DNA from: Micromonospora trifolii
GTDB lineage: Bacteria; Actinomycetota; Actinomycetes; Mycobacteriales; Micromonosporaceae
NCBI RefSeq assembly: GCF_022229005.1
Contig: NZ_JAKKFD010000011.1
Location: 124,001 to 188,000, forward strand
Length of the DNA stretch: 64,000 bases
Direction of reading: 5' to 3'
The translations under genes were made by a program, and so were the position numbers. Under the pieces are notes generated by a model. It was not told the origin of the DNA. It saw only the letters and a list, made by a program, of their open reading frames with translations, and did not search any database. Position 1 is the stretch's first letter; every line of letters begins with the position of its first letter. Below are positions 57,986 to 64,000 of the stretch, piece by piece.

Positions 57986-58984
57986 TCAGCCGCGGCGACG
58001 TGACCGGGCCGCCCACACCGCGTAGGCCGGGTCGCGGTCGAGGTTGTGCCGGTCCCGGTCGTAGCGGCGGGTGGTGCGCGGGTCGGCGTGCCCCATGGCG
58101 TCCTGCACGTCCTCCAACGGCACGCCCTCGGAGCGGGCCGTGGTGGCGAAGGCGTGCCGCAGCGAGTGTGGGGACAGCTTCGCCCAGGCCGGGATGCCGG
58201 CGGCGCGGGCGAGTCGACGGACCATCCGGAACACCGAGTGCCGGTCCAGGCGGGCGCCGCTGGCGGTGACCAGCAGTGGGCCGGTGAGCTGCGGCACCGG
58301 CACGCCGGTGGCGGCGGCCCGCTGGGCCAGGTAGGCGTCCAGGGCGTGCCCGGTGCCGGGGGTGAGGGCGCGGCGACGTTGTTTGCCGCCCTTGCCGATG
58401 AAGCGCACGCTGCGGTGACCGCGTTCGGTGCCGAGGTCGGTCAGGTCCAGCGAGATCAGCTCCCCGACCCGCAGACCCAGGTCGGCGAGGAGCGCGAGCG
58501 CCGCGCGGTTGCGGACGGCGGTCGCGCCGGTGTCCGCGTCGGCGGCGCTGAGCAGGGCGTCCACTTCCTCGGGGGTGAGCCCGACGGTGGCGGAGTGGTC
58601 CCGGTCGACGCGGGGGCGGTCGGCGCCGGAGACCGGGTTGGCCGGCACTGCGCCCAGTTTGACCAGGAAGTCGTACCAACTGGACAGCGCCGAGAGTCGG
58701 CGTGCGACGGTCGCCGGGGTCAGTGGTCGGCCGCTGCGTGCGCCGACGCTGCTCTCCAGCGCGCGGGCGTATTCGTTGACGTGCAGGAACGTGGCCCGCA
58801 GCGGGTCCAGGTCGTGGCCGGCGCACCAGGTGAGCCAGCCGGTGACGTCGCGTCGGTAGGCGTCGCGGGTGTGCTCGGACAACCGCCGGTTGCGCAGCCA
58901 CGCCTCGGTGACCTCGACCGGCCCGCTCGGCAGCGCCGGTGGCGCGGACGGGCGGGCGAGCACCGGAGCGTCGGAGAACACCAT
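57986..58984 (-). CDS. Tyrosine recombinase/integrase (XerD-like)
   Basis: A 332-residue recombinase with the catalytic set intact: R172 (LGLRVGELI), K198 (IGKGGKQR), H273 and R276 (HSLRHAF), H299 (MGHADPRTTRRY) and Y308. The N-terminal SAM-like domain spans about 25-110. ATG 58984 is used although its ribosome site is weak; the long upstream frame covers hsp20 on the same strand and is not coding. No attachment site, excisionase or cargo is apparent, so it may be an orphan or a domesticated Xer-like enzyme. Confidence 0.9.
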   Translation of the reverse strand: MVFSDAPVLARPSAPPALPSGPVEVTEAWLRNRRLSEHTRDAYRRDVTGWLTWCAGHDLDPLRATFLHVNEYARALESSVGARSGRPLTPATVARRLSALSSWYDFLVKLGAVPANPVSGADRPRVDRDHSATVGLTPEEVDALLSAADADTGATAVRNRAALALLADLGLRVGELISLDLTDLGTERGHRSVRFIGKGGKQRRRALTPGTGHALDAYLAQRAAATGVPVPQLTGPLLVTASGARLDRHSVFRMVRRLARAAGIPAWAKLSPHSLRHAFATTARSEGVPLEDVQDAMGHADPRTTRRYDRDRHNLDRDPAYAVWAARSRRRG

Positions 58985-59005
58985 GTGAAAAAGGCTCTCA
59001 GTCTC

Positions 59006-59041
59006 GGGTGGGATCGGCGTGCAGGCGCGCCGATCCCACCC
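59006..59041. terminator. 14-bp hairpin terminator after hsp20
   Basis: GGGTGGGATCGGCG and CGCCGATCCCACCC pair perfectly around an 8-base loop, just beyond the hsp20 stop and before the recombinase start on the same strand. Confidence 0.75.
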
Positions 59042-59055
59042 GTCACCGTGTCGGA

Positions 59056-59487
59056 TCAGGCGTTGATCTCTCGGCGGGCGGGCCCGTTGGCCTGGATGGT
59101 CACCCGCCGGGGCTTGGCGCGCTCGGCGACCGGGATGCGCAGCGTCAGCACCCCGTTCTCGTACCCAGCCTCCAGTTTGTCGGTGTCGAGCGTGTCGCCG
59201 AGGAACAGTTGCCGGGTGAAGGTGCCCATCGGGCGTTCGGCGGCGACCAGTTCGACGCCGTCGCCGGCGGGTCGGCGACGCTCGGCGCGGACGGTGAGCA
59301 CGTTGCGCTCGACGGTGCAGTCGATGGTGTCCGGATCGACGCCGGGCAGGTCGAACGCCGCGTAGAAGTGGTCGCCGTCGCGGTAGGCGTCCAGGTGCAT
59401 CGTCGCGGGACGTGCCGCCGTACCGAAGAACTGCTCGGCGAGCCGGTCGATCTCGCGGAACGGGTCGGTACGCATCAACATGGTCAT
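59056..59487 (-). CDS. Small heat-shock protein (Hsp20 family)
   Basis: A 143-residue chaperone with the alpha-crystallin domain (about 25-125): YAAFDLPGVDPDTIDCTVER, LTVRAERR, GTFTRQLFLGD and AGYENGVLTLRIPVAE. It binds unfolding proteins without ATP. ATG 59487 has GAGGAGG 3-4 bases upstream. A HAIR-like inverted repeat (59520-59540) suggests control by HspR, whose gene is not in the window. Confidence 0.94.
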   Translation of the reverse strand: MTMLMRTDPFREIDRLAEQFFGTAARPATMHLDAYRDGDHFYAAFDLPGVDPDTIDCTVERNVLTVRAERRRPAGDGVELVAAERPMGTFTRQLFLGDTLDTDKLEAGYENGVLTLRIPVAERAKPRRVTIQANGPARREINA

Positions 59488-59519
59488 GCCTCCTCGGTTC
59501 TCCTGGCCGAAGGTGATGA

Positions 59520-59540
59520 GTTGAGCCGGGGTGACTCAAC
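59520..59540. promoter_or_regulatory. HAIR-like HspR operator upstream of hsp20
   Basis: GTTGAGC-N7-ACTCAAC matches the HspR consensus CTTGAGT-N7-ACTCAAG in arm spacing and in the core TTGAG/CTCAA. It lies 33 bases before the hsp20 start, downstream of an AT-rich TAGATA -10-like block on the minus strand. Confidence 0.65.
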
Positions 59541-59583
59541 TTCCTCTTCTTATCTAGCGCGTCCGCGCGCCGACGTCAACTGC

Positions 59584-60078
59584 TCAGGACAGCCGCTTTT
59601 CAAACCAGTGTTCGGCGTAGGGGCCCCGCGAGTACGCCGGGATCTCGGCGTAGCCGTGCCGGGCGTACAGGGCGCGGGCCTCGATCAGGTCGTGCCGGGT
59701 GTCGAGCCGGATCCGATCCGCCCCGGCTGCGCGGGCGCGCTCCTCGACGGCGGCCAGCAGCGCGGCGCCTCCACCGGCGCCGCGATGCTCGGGGCGGAGG
59801 AACACCCGGGTCAGCTCGGCCCAGCCCGGTTGCCAGCGCAGCCCGGCGCAGCCGGCCAGGTTGGTGCCGTGGTGCGCGAGCAGAAGCAGCCCGCTCGGCG
59901 CGGCCAGGTCGTCGCTGGGCAGCTCGGCCAGGGCCGCGTCGACCTCGCCGGGCAGGGCCGGGCGACGGTGATAGCGAACCACCATCTCGGTCATGTACTC
60001 GCGCAGCAGAAGCACCGCGTCGGGGTGGTCGGGCCGACTGGTGCTGGTCGTCCAGGTGGGCCGGGCGGTAATGGTCAC
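59584..60078 (-). CDS. GNAT-family N-acetyltransferase
   Basis: A 164-residue acetyltransferase. The acetyl-CoA loop is RVFLRPEHRGAGGGAALLAAVEERA (R/Q-x-x-G-x-A-type), with GADRIRLDTRHDLIEARALYARHGY following. The substrate is unknown. GTG 60078 is the start. It lies downstream of the ABC-F remnant on the same strand. Confidence 0.88.
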   Translation of the reverse strand: MTITARPTWTTSTSRPDHPDAVLLLREYMTEMVVRYHRRPALPGEVDAALAELPSDDLAAPSGLLLLAHHGTNLAGCAGLRWQPGWAELTRVFLRPEHRGAGGGAALLAAVEERARAAGADRIRLDTRHDLIEARALYARHGYAEIPAYSRGPYAEHWFEKRLS

Positions 60079-60111
60079 CTGTTGATCATCACCGCCCGGT
60101 CAACGCCTTTA

Positions 60112-60354
60112 TCAGGTCGCCCGGATCGTCGTACCCGGTGTCGCGGGCTCGCCGATGCGCAGCAGCGGCCAGTCGGCCAGGTCCCGCAGCAACTGCCGGT
60201 CGTGGGTGGCGACCACGACGGCGGCGCTCGTGTCGCGGATCGCGGCGGTCAGCCCGTCAGCGAGGGTCGACGACAGGTGGTTGGTCGGCTCGTCGAGGAG
60301 GATCAGCGTGGGCCGCCGGGCCAGCACCAGCGCCAGGTCGAGGGGGCGCATCAA
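60112..60354 (-). pseudogene. C-terminal remnant of an ABC-F type ATPase
   Basis: Eighty codons encode only the end of an ATP-binding domain: LDLALVLARRPTLILLDEPTNHLS (Walker B with the ABC-F marker DEPTNHLS) and VVVATHDRQLLRDLADW (H-loop). The signature motif, Q-loop and Walker A, and the entire first ATPase domain, are missing; upstream DNA shows no trace of them in any frame. ABC-F proteins of this type protect ribosomes or act in antibiotic resistance. The remnant cannot bind ATP productively. Confidence 0.85.
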
Positions 60355-60419
60355 CTCCCGAGGGTTCGCCCACCCCGTGGTCAGCGCGACACGAGGTGGG
60401 CGGGGGGAATGGCTTCCGC

Positions 60420-60833
60420 TTATCGGCGGGGGCGGGGCAGCAGGGCGATCAACGCGACCGCCACTGCCACGTGCGTCGCGCCGAGGGCCAGCTTGGCGCC
60501 GCCGGTGGCCTCGACGCTGAGCACGGGGACGAAGGACAGCACCGTCACGACGATGGCCAGCGAGATCCAGACCGGTCGAGCGACCCGGCTGGCGAACCGC
60601 TCCAGCAGCGCCAGCAACGCCCAGCCGAGCAGGGCGGCCCCCAGGGCGATCATGACGATCGCGCCAGCCCCGATGACAGTGGCGGGCTGGCCCGGGCTTT
60701 CGACCGTGTAGTCGACTCCGGCCAGCGCGCCGATCACCCAGATGGCCAGGGGCGCCACGACGGCGACAGCGACGCCGAGGGCGCGGCGGCGCAGTGGTGA
60801 GGGGGTGGGGGTCGTGACGGTGACAGCACTCAT
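60420..60833 (-). CDS. DUF6069 family membrane protein
   Basis: A 137-residue protein with four hydrophobic helices (ALGVAVAVVAPLAIWVIGALAG; TVIGAGAIVMIALGAALLGW; ISLAIVVTVLSFVPVLSV; LALGATHVAVAVALIALL). The pattern DYTVESPGQP between helices 1 and 2 and ATHVAVA in helix 4 fits DUF6069. Function unknown. ATG 60833 has GAGGAG upstream. It lies downstream of a MarR gene on the same strand, behind an operator-like dyad. Confidence 0.85.
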   Translation of the reverse strand: MSAVTVTTPTPSPLRRRALGVAVAVVAPLAIWVIGALAGVDYTVESPGQPATVIGAGAIVMIALGAALLGWALLALLERFASRVARPVWISLAIVVTVLSFVPVLSVEATGGAKLALGATHVAVAVALIALLPRPRR

Positions 60834-60876
60834 GACGGCTCCTCGTTCAGGGGAAACGAACGAGTACGACCGTAAC

Positions 60877-60900
60877 AGATAGTCTTGTTCAGAACTATCT
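60877..60900. promoter_or_regulatory. Palindrome AGATAGT-N10-ACTATCT, likely MarR operator
   Basis: Perfect 7-base arms in the 76-base gap between the MarR gene and the DUF6069 gene. It also contains an inner GTTC-AG-AAC-type dyad. It probably lets the MarR protein control the DUF6069 gene. Confidence 0.6.
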
Positions 60901-60909
60901 CTCTCGGAA

Positions 60910-61386
60910 CTAACAGCCGGAGCGGGCCCCCGGCGCGTACGGGGAGGTGTTGGCCAAGGGTCCGTTCACCAGCCCCAGAAGAGCCCGCAGGAACACCTCC
61001 CGGTCCTGCTCGGGCAGGGTTGCCAGCAGGTCGTCCTGGATGCGCCGGACCACCTGTTGCGCCTGCCGCAGCACCTGCTCCCCCGCCGGAGTCACAGCGA
61101 CCATCCGGGCCCGTCGGTCCGTCGGCACCGGACGGCGCTCGGCCAGGCCGGCCCGCTCCAACTGGTCGAGCGTCACGACCATCGTGGTCTTGTCCACACC
61201 GCACCGCTCGCCGATTTCCCGCTGGGTCAGCTCACCGGTGTGGGCCTGTGCCAGCACGTAGTGCGCCCGCGGCGAGATGCCCAGCTCGGCCAGCCCGGCG
61301 GCGTGCTCGGTCTGCAACGCGTGACTCGCCCAGGAGAGCAGGAACAACAGGTCCGGCGGGCCATCGGAGGGCGTGCAGGAGGTCAT
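60910..61386 (-). CDS. MarR-family transcriptional regulator
   Basis: A 158-residue winged-helix protein: ELTQREIGERCGVDKTTMVVTLDQLERAGL is the HTH, RRPVPTDRRARMVAVTPAG the wing with the DxRxR signature. ATG 61386 is the start. The adjacent DUF6069 membrane gene, separated by the palindrome at 60877-60900, is its probable target. Confidence 0.9.
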   Translation of the reverse strand: MTSCTPSDGPPDLLFLLSWASHALQTEHAAGLAELGISPRAHYVLAQAHTGELTQREIGERCGVDKTTMVVTLDQLERAGLAERRPVPTDRRARMVAVTPAGEQVLRQAQQVVRRIQDDLLATLPEQDREVFLRALLGLVNGPLANTSPYAPGARSGC

Positions 61387-61438
61387 GCGCCGAGGCTAGC
61401 AAGATCCTCCGCAACGAGACTGTTCGCGCGGCGGACGA

Positions 61439-61954
61439 TCAGAGCAGTTGGTAGACGCCGTGCTCACGGGTGAGCAACTGCTCGTCGATCAGATACCGGC
61501 GCAGCGTCGCGTGATCCGACCCGCCTGCGGCGCACCACGGCTTGAGCGCGTCGTCGACGGCCCGCTCCGGATAGCGGGTGCCCGGCTCGAACGACTGCTC
61601 GGCGATGTGCGCCAGCAGCACCCGCCGTCGACCCCGCTGTGCGGGAAGACCCACCAGGGCGCCCGCCCGCAGGAAGGTCCGCAGCACCGGGTCGACGCCG
61701 GGTTCGGCGTCGTCGGCCGGGCGGCTGTCGCGGGCGGTGGCCCGCAGCGACGGCTCATCGGCCACGAGCGCGCCGTCCGCGCCGGTGACGAGGCCCGCGT
61801 CGGTGAGCCGGCGGACCCCGGTGAGCACCGCCCGCGCCGGCAGGCCGGTCCGCTCGGCGACCTCGGTCGCGCTGGTCGCGCCCAGCACGATCGCCGCGAA
61901 GATCCGTCGCCGTCCGTCGTCAGCCAGGGCCCCGGCCAGCACATGCGCAGTCAC
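61439..61954 (-). CDS. HTH plus DUF2087 domain protein
   Basis: A 171-residue protein. The N-terminal half is an ArsR-like winged helix (LADDGRRRIFAAIVLGATSA, TEVAERTGLPARAVLTGVRRLTDAGL). The C-terminal half is DUF2087 (GRRRVLLAHIAEQSFEPGTRYPERAV, ATLRRYLIDEQLLTREHGVY). It is probably a regulator. GTG 61954 follows AAGG at workable spacing; GTG 61963 is an alternative. The 55 bases to the next gene hold no feature. Confidence 0.88.
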   Translation of the reverse strand: MTAHVLAGALADDGRRRIFAAIVLGATSATEVAERTGLPARAVLTGVRRLTDAGLVTGADGALVADEPSLRATARDSRPADDAEPGVDPVLRTFLRAGALVGLPAQRGRRRVLLAHIAEQSFEPGTRYPERAVDDALKPWCAAGGSDHATLRRYLIDEQLLTREHGVYQLL

Positions 61955-62009
61955 GCCGGTCACCCTTGCATCAGCGGTACGCGGACCGCCAGGCGATTTC
62001 CAGCCCCGC

Positions 62010-62525
62010 TCAGTCGGTCTGCGGCGCGCTCCGCGGCTGCTCGGCGACGAGCAGCACCCGGCGCAGCAGGTCGGAGAGGTGCCGCCGCTCGGTCGCGGTG
62101 AGCGCGCCGAGCAGACGGTGCTCCTCGGCGCCCTGGACCTCCATCGCCCCGCGCCACGCGGCCTGGCCCGCCTCGGTGAGCTCCACGTCGACGCGTCGCC
62201 GGTCGACTGTCGACGGAATCCGGTGTACGAAACCCCGCCGCAGCAGCGCGTCCACCCGCGCGGTGATCGAGGCCGGGGCCATCGTGAGGTCCGCGGCGAG
62301 GTCGGAGGGTGCGGCCCGTCCACCACGGCCGGCCAGGGCGTGCAGGGTGTCGTACTCGTGGGCCGGCAGGTCGAGGTCGACCAGGACCCTCTCCTTGACC
62401 GCCCGCAGATGCCGGGTCAGTCGGATCATCCTGGTCACCGCCCCCTCGACGTCCGCGTCGAGGTCGGGCACCACGGGCAGCCAGCGCTCGACGTGCCGGT
62501 CGACGGCGTCCTGAGTAGCGGTCAC
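62010..62525 (-). CDS. MarR-family transcriptional regulator
   Basis: A 171-residue winged-helix protein: AAPSDLAADLTMAPASITARVDALLRRGFV is the HTH, IPSTVDRRRVDVELTEAG the wing. It is divergent from an MFS exporter; between them lie three direct repeats and a TTCGACGTCGAA palindrome, probably its binding sites. Expected role: ligand-responsive control of the exporter. Confidence 0.9.
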   Translation of the reverse strand: MTATQDAVDRHVERWLPVVPDLDADVEGAVTRMIRLTRHLRAVKERVLVDLDLPAHEYDTLHALAGRGGRAAPSDLAADLTMAPASITARVDALLRRGFVHRIPSTVDRRRVDVELTEAGQAAWRGAMEVQGAEEHRLLGALTATERRHLSDLLRRVLLVAEQPRSAPQTD

Positions 62526-62546
62526 CGTGCCAGCTTACCTCAGCAT

Positions 62547-62587
62547 CGAAATATTCATTGCCGAAACATTCGACGTCGAAGTATGTT
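62547..62587. promoter_or_regulatory. Three 15-bp-spaced direct repeats and palindrome between marR and MFS genes
   Basis: CGAAATATT (62547), CGAAACATT (62562) and CGAAGTATG (62577) start exactly 15 bases apart. The palindrome TTCGACGTCGAA covers 62569-62580. A -10-like TATGTT (62582-62587) lies 6 bases before the exporter ATG. Confidence 0.65.
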
Positions 62588-62593
62588 GTGGCG

Positions 62594-63823
62594 ATGGCTC
62601 ACCCCCTGCGCGACCACTCCTTCCGGCTGCTGTTCCTGGGCCGCACGATCTCCGCCCTCGGCGACGCGGTGGTGCCCGCCGCACTGGCGCTGGCCGTGCT
62701 GCGGGCGACCGGCTCCACCGGCGCGCTGGCCGTCGTCCTCGCCGCGGCGGTCGTCCCCCGGCTGGTCCTGCTGCCGTTCGGCGGTGTGGTGGCCGACCGG
62801 TTCGACGCCCGCCGGGTCGCCCTCCTGGCCGACCTGGTCCGCTGCGCGACGCAGCTCGCGGTCGGCGTGGAGCTGCTCGGCGCCGACCCGTCACTGACCA
62901 CAGTGGTGGTGGCGTCCGCGCTCGGCGGCACCGCCTCGGCGTTCGCCATCCCGACCGCGTCCCCGCTGGTCGCCGGCACTGTCGAACCGGCCGACCGGCA
63001 GCGGGCCAACGCCCTGATGGGGATCACCGCCAACACCAGCCGCCTCGCCGGTCCGGCGCTGGCCGGGGCGCTGATCTGGGCCGCCGGGCCGGGCTGGGCG
63101 TTCATCCTGGACGGCGCGTCGTTCGCGCTCAGCGCCGCGCTGCTCGCGCTGGTGCGGGTCCGCCACGTGCCGGTGCCCCGCCGTTCCGTCCTCGCCGACC
63201 TGCGGCACGGCTTCGGCGAGGTACGCGCCCGCGACTGGTTCTGGACCAGCCTGCTCGGGCACGGCGTGTGGAACGGCGCCGCCTCCGTGCTGATGACCCT
63301 CGGGCCGGCCGTCGCCATCGACAGTTTGGGCGGCGAGACGACCTGGGTGCTGCTGCTGCAGGCCGGCGCGATCGGGATGCTGACCGGGTCGCTACTGGCC
63401 GGGCGGGTCCGGCTGCACCGGCCGGTGCTGCTGGCCAACCTCGGGCTGGCCTGCTACGCCGCGCCGCTGTTCCTGCTCGCCGTCGCCGCGCCCGCCCCCG
63501 CGGTGATCGCCGCCTACGCGGTGGCGCTGACCGCCCTCGGTTACCTCAACCCGGTGTGGGAGACCGTCGTGCAGCACCACTTCCCGCCGGAGGTCCTGGC
63601 CCGGGTCACCTCGTACGACTGGCTGGTGTCGCTGGGCGCCATGCCGCTGGGCTACGCGCTGGCGCCGTTGGCTGCCGACGCGTTCGGCGCACCCGTGCCA
63701 CTGGCCGTCGCCGGCCTGCTGGTCCTCGCCTCCTGTGCGGGCACCGCCCTCGTCCCCGGCGTACGCCGACTCACCTGGCCGGCGACCCCACAACCGCAAC
63801 CGGCCGACCCCATCCGGGTCTGA
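62594..63823 (+). CDS. MFS exporter (MFS_3/enterobactin-exporter-like)
   Basis: A 409-residue, 12-helix transporter. It opens with HSFRLLFLGRTISALGDAVVP, the typical MFS_3 N-terminus, and has the loop motif FGGVVADRFDARRVALLADL and ITANTSRLAGPALAGALI. Substrates for this group include siderophores and drugs. ATG 62594 follows TATGTT by 6 bases, so the mRNA is likely leaderless. It is controlled by the divergent MarR. Confidence 0.9.
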   Translation: MAHPLRDHSFRLLFLGRTISALGDAVVPAALALAVLRATGSTGALAVVLAAAVVPRLVLLPFGGVVADRFDARRVALLADLVRCATQLAVGVELLGADPSLTTVVVASALGGTASAFAIPTASPLVAGTVEPADRQRANALMGITANTSRLAGPALAGALIWAAGPGWAFILDGASFALSAALLALVRVRHVPVPRRSVLADLRHGFGEVRARDWFWTSLLGHGVWNGAASVLMTLGPAVAIDSLGGETTWVLLLQAGAIGMLTGSLLAGRVRLHRPVLLANLGLACYAAPLFLLAVAAPAPAVIAAYAVALTALGYLNPVWETVVQHHFPPEVLARVTSYDWLVSLGAMPLGYALAPLAADAFGAPVPLAVAGLLVLASCAGTALVPGVRRLTWPATPQPQPADPIRV

Positions 63824-63835
63824 GGTGACGCCGTG

Positions 63836-64000
63836 TCACCGCAGTGCTGCGTCGAGTTCGGCGGCGTTGTCGAACGCGAGTGCCGCCCTTTCGGATTCGT
63901 CCTGCGTGAGCGTGACGGACTGAGCGCGGGCCAGCATCGTGGCCGCAGTGTTTGGATCATGCAGCACCATCGCGAGTTCGGCGCGATAGACCAGGACCTC
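63836..64000 (-). CDS. C-terminal part of an unknown helical protein, cut by the right edge
   Basis: The minus-strand frame is open from the window edge to a TGA at 63836-63838. The visible 54 residues (including VYRAELAMVLHDPNTAATML and TLTQDESERAALAFDNAAEL) are entirely helical with a TPR-like alternation. It could be the end of a tetratricopeptide-type or HTH regulator, but this is too short to assign. It converges on the MFS gene with 12 bases between. Confidence 0.6.
   Translation of the reverse strand, partial: EVLVYRAELAMVLHDPNTAATMLARAQSVTLTQDESERAALAFDNAAELDAALR

Noticed and set aside
57986..60354. The second recombinase as part of a mobile island carrying hsp20 and the ABC-F remnant
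   Set aside because: No boundaries, repeats or transfer genes were found; hsp20 and the acetyltransferase look chromosomal.

Overview
The window is very GC-rich, densely packed chromosomal DNA from an actinomycete, most likely a Micromonosporaceae member (Micromonospora-like). The reasons are frequent GTG starts, 4-nt stop/start overlaps, the conserved pgsA-like/DUF881/gcvH/FHA/MerR block shared with Mycobacterium, DUF5999, DUF6069 and DUF6193 proteins, and an F420-type luciferase-like oxidoreductase. About 72 protein genes can be supported. I see no rRNA, tRNA, CRISPR array, prophage or biosynthetic gene cluster.

Layout. 0-2.5 kb: a methyltransferase cut by the left edge, an RsbU-type phosphatase and a MarR regulator. 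2.7-9 kb: a CDP-alcohol phosphatidyltransferase, DUF881, small basic protein, DUF881, gcvH, a GarA/OdhI-like FHA protein, an FtsR-like MerR, a bifunctional nuclease and a second MerR, in the order of M. tuberculosis Rv1822-Rv1830. 9.2-12.6 kb: truncated haemoglobin, flavohaemoglobin, a 19-codon linker ORF, a DivIVA-like protein and a methyltransferase. 12.6-18.8 kb: DUF1905 and NAD(P)-binding genes on the minus strand, a MerR-PP2C fusion, a sirtuin, and gcvP behind a glycine riboswitch. 19-26.8 kb: DUF5999, pabB, def, TauE-like permease, endonuclease/phosphatase family protein, hydrolase, secreted M14 carboxypeptidase and fasciclin lipoprotein.

26.8-29.6 kb is the most accessory-looking part: a complete tyrosine recombinase, a zinc-ribbon protein and a DUF6193 protein, with unusually AT-rich palindromic promoters. 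29.6-46 kb holds a hydrolase, a GH20 hexosaminidase, zwf, a divergent TetR/MFS pair, an OFA-type MFS with its 41-residue small partner, an SDR, a patatin, a Bcp-type peroxiredoxin, a divergent MarR-like pair with clustered operators, an Eis-like acetyltransferase and cydAB under BlaI/CopY-like palindromes. 46-64 kb holds lipid, nucleotide and redox housekeeping genes, a second tyrosine recombinase, hsp20 with a HAIR-like operator, a broken ABC-F gene, three MarR/HTH regulators and two further exporters.

How the genes work together. GcvH and GcvP, about 10 kb apart, belong to one glycine-cleavage system, and the riboswitch ties gcvP to glycine. The GarA-like protein next to gcvH would in relatives control 2-oxoglutarate and glutamate flux, and the DUF881/SBP/MerR/DivIVA genes point to envelope growth and division. 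The two globins form a nitric-oxide/oxygen-handling pair, and cytochrome bd (cydAB) fits the same low-oxygen or NO-stress theme.

No unmistakably new large system was found. The best leads are the MerR-PP2C fusion with an internal translation start, the 19-codon ORF created by a duplicated translation-initiation region, three families of intergenic inverted-repeat elements (one with three copies), a paired operator shared by the 27-kb recombinase and the DUF6193 gene, and several well-defined palindromic operators. All functional calls come from reading the sequence; no database search was run.
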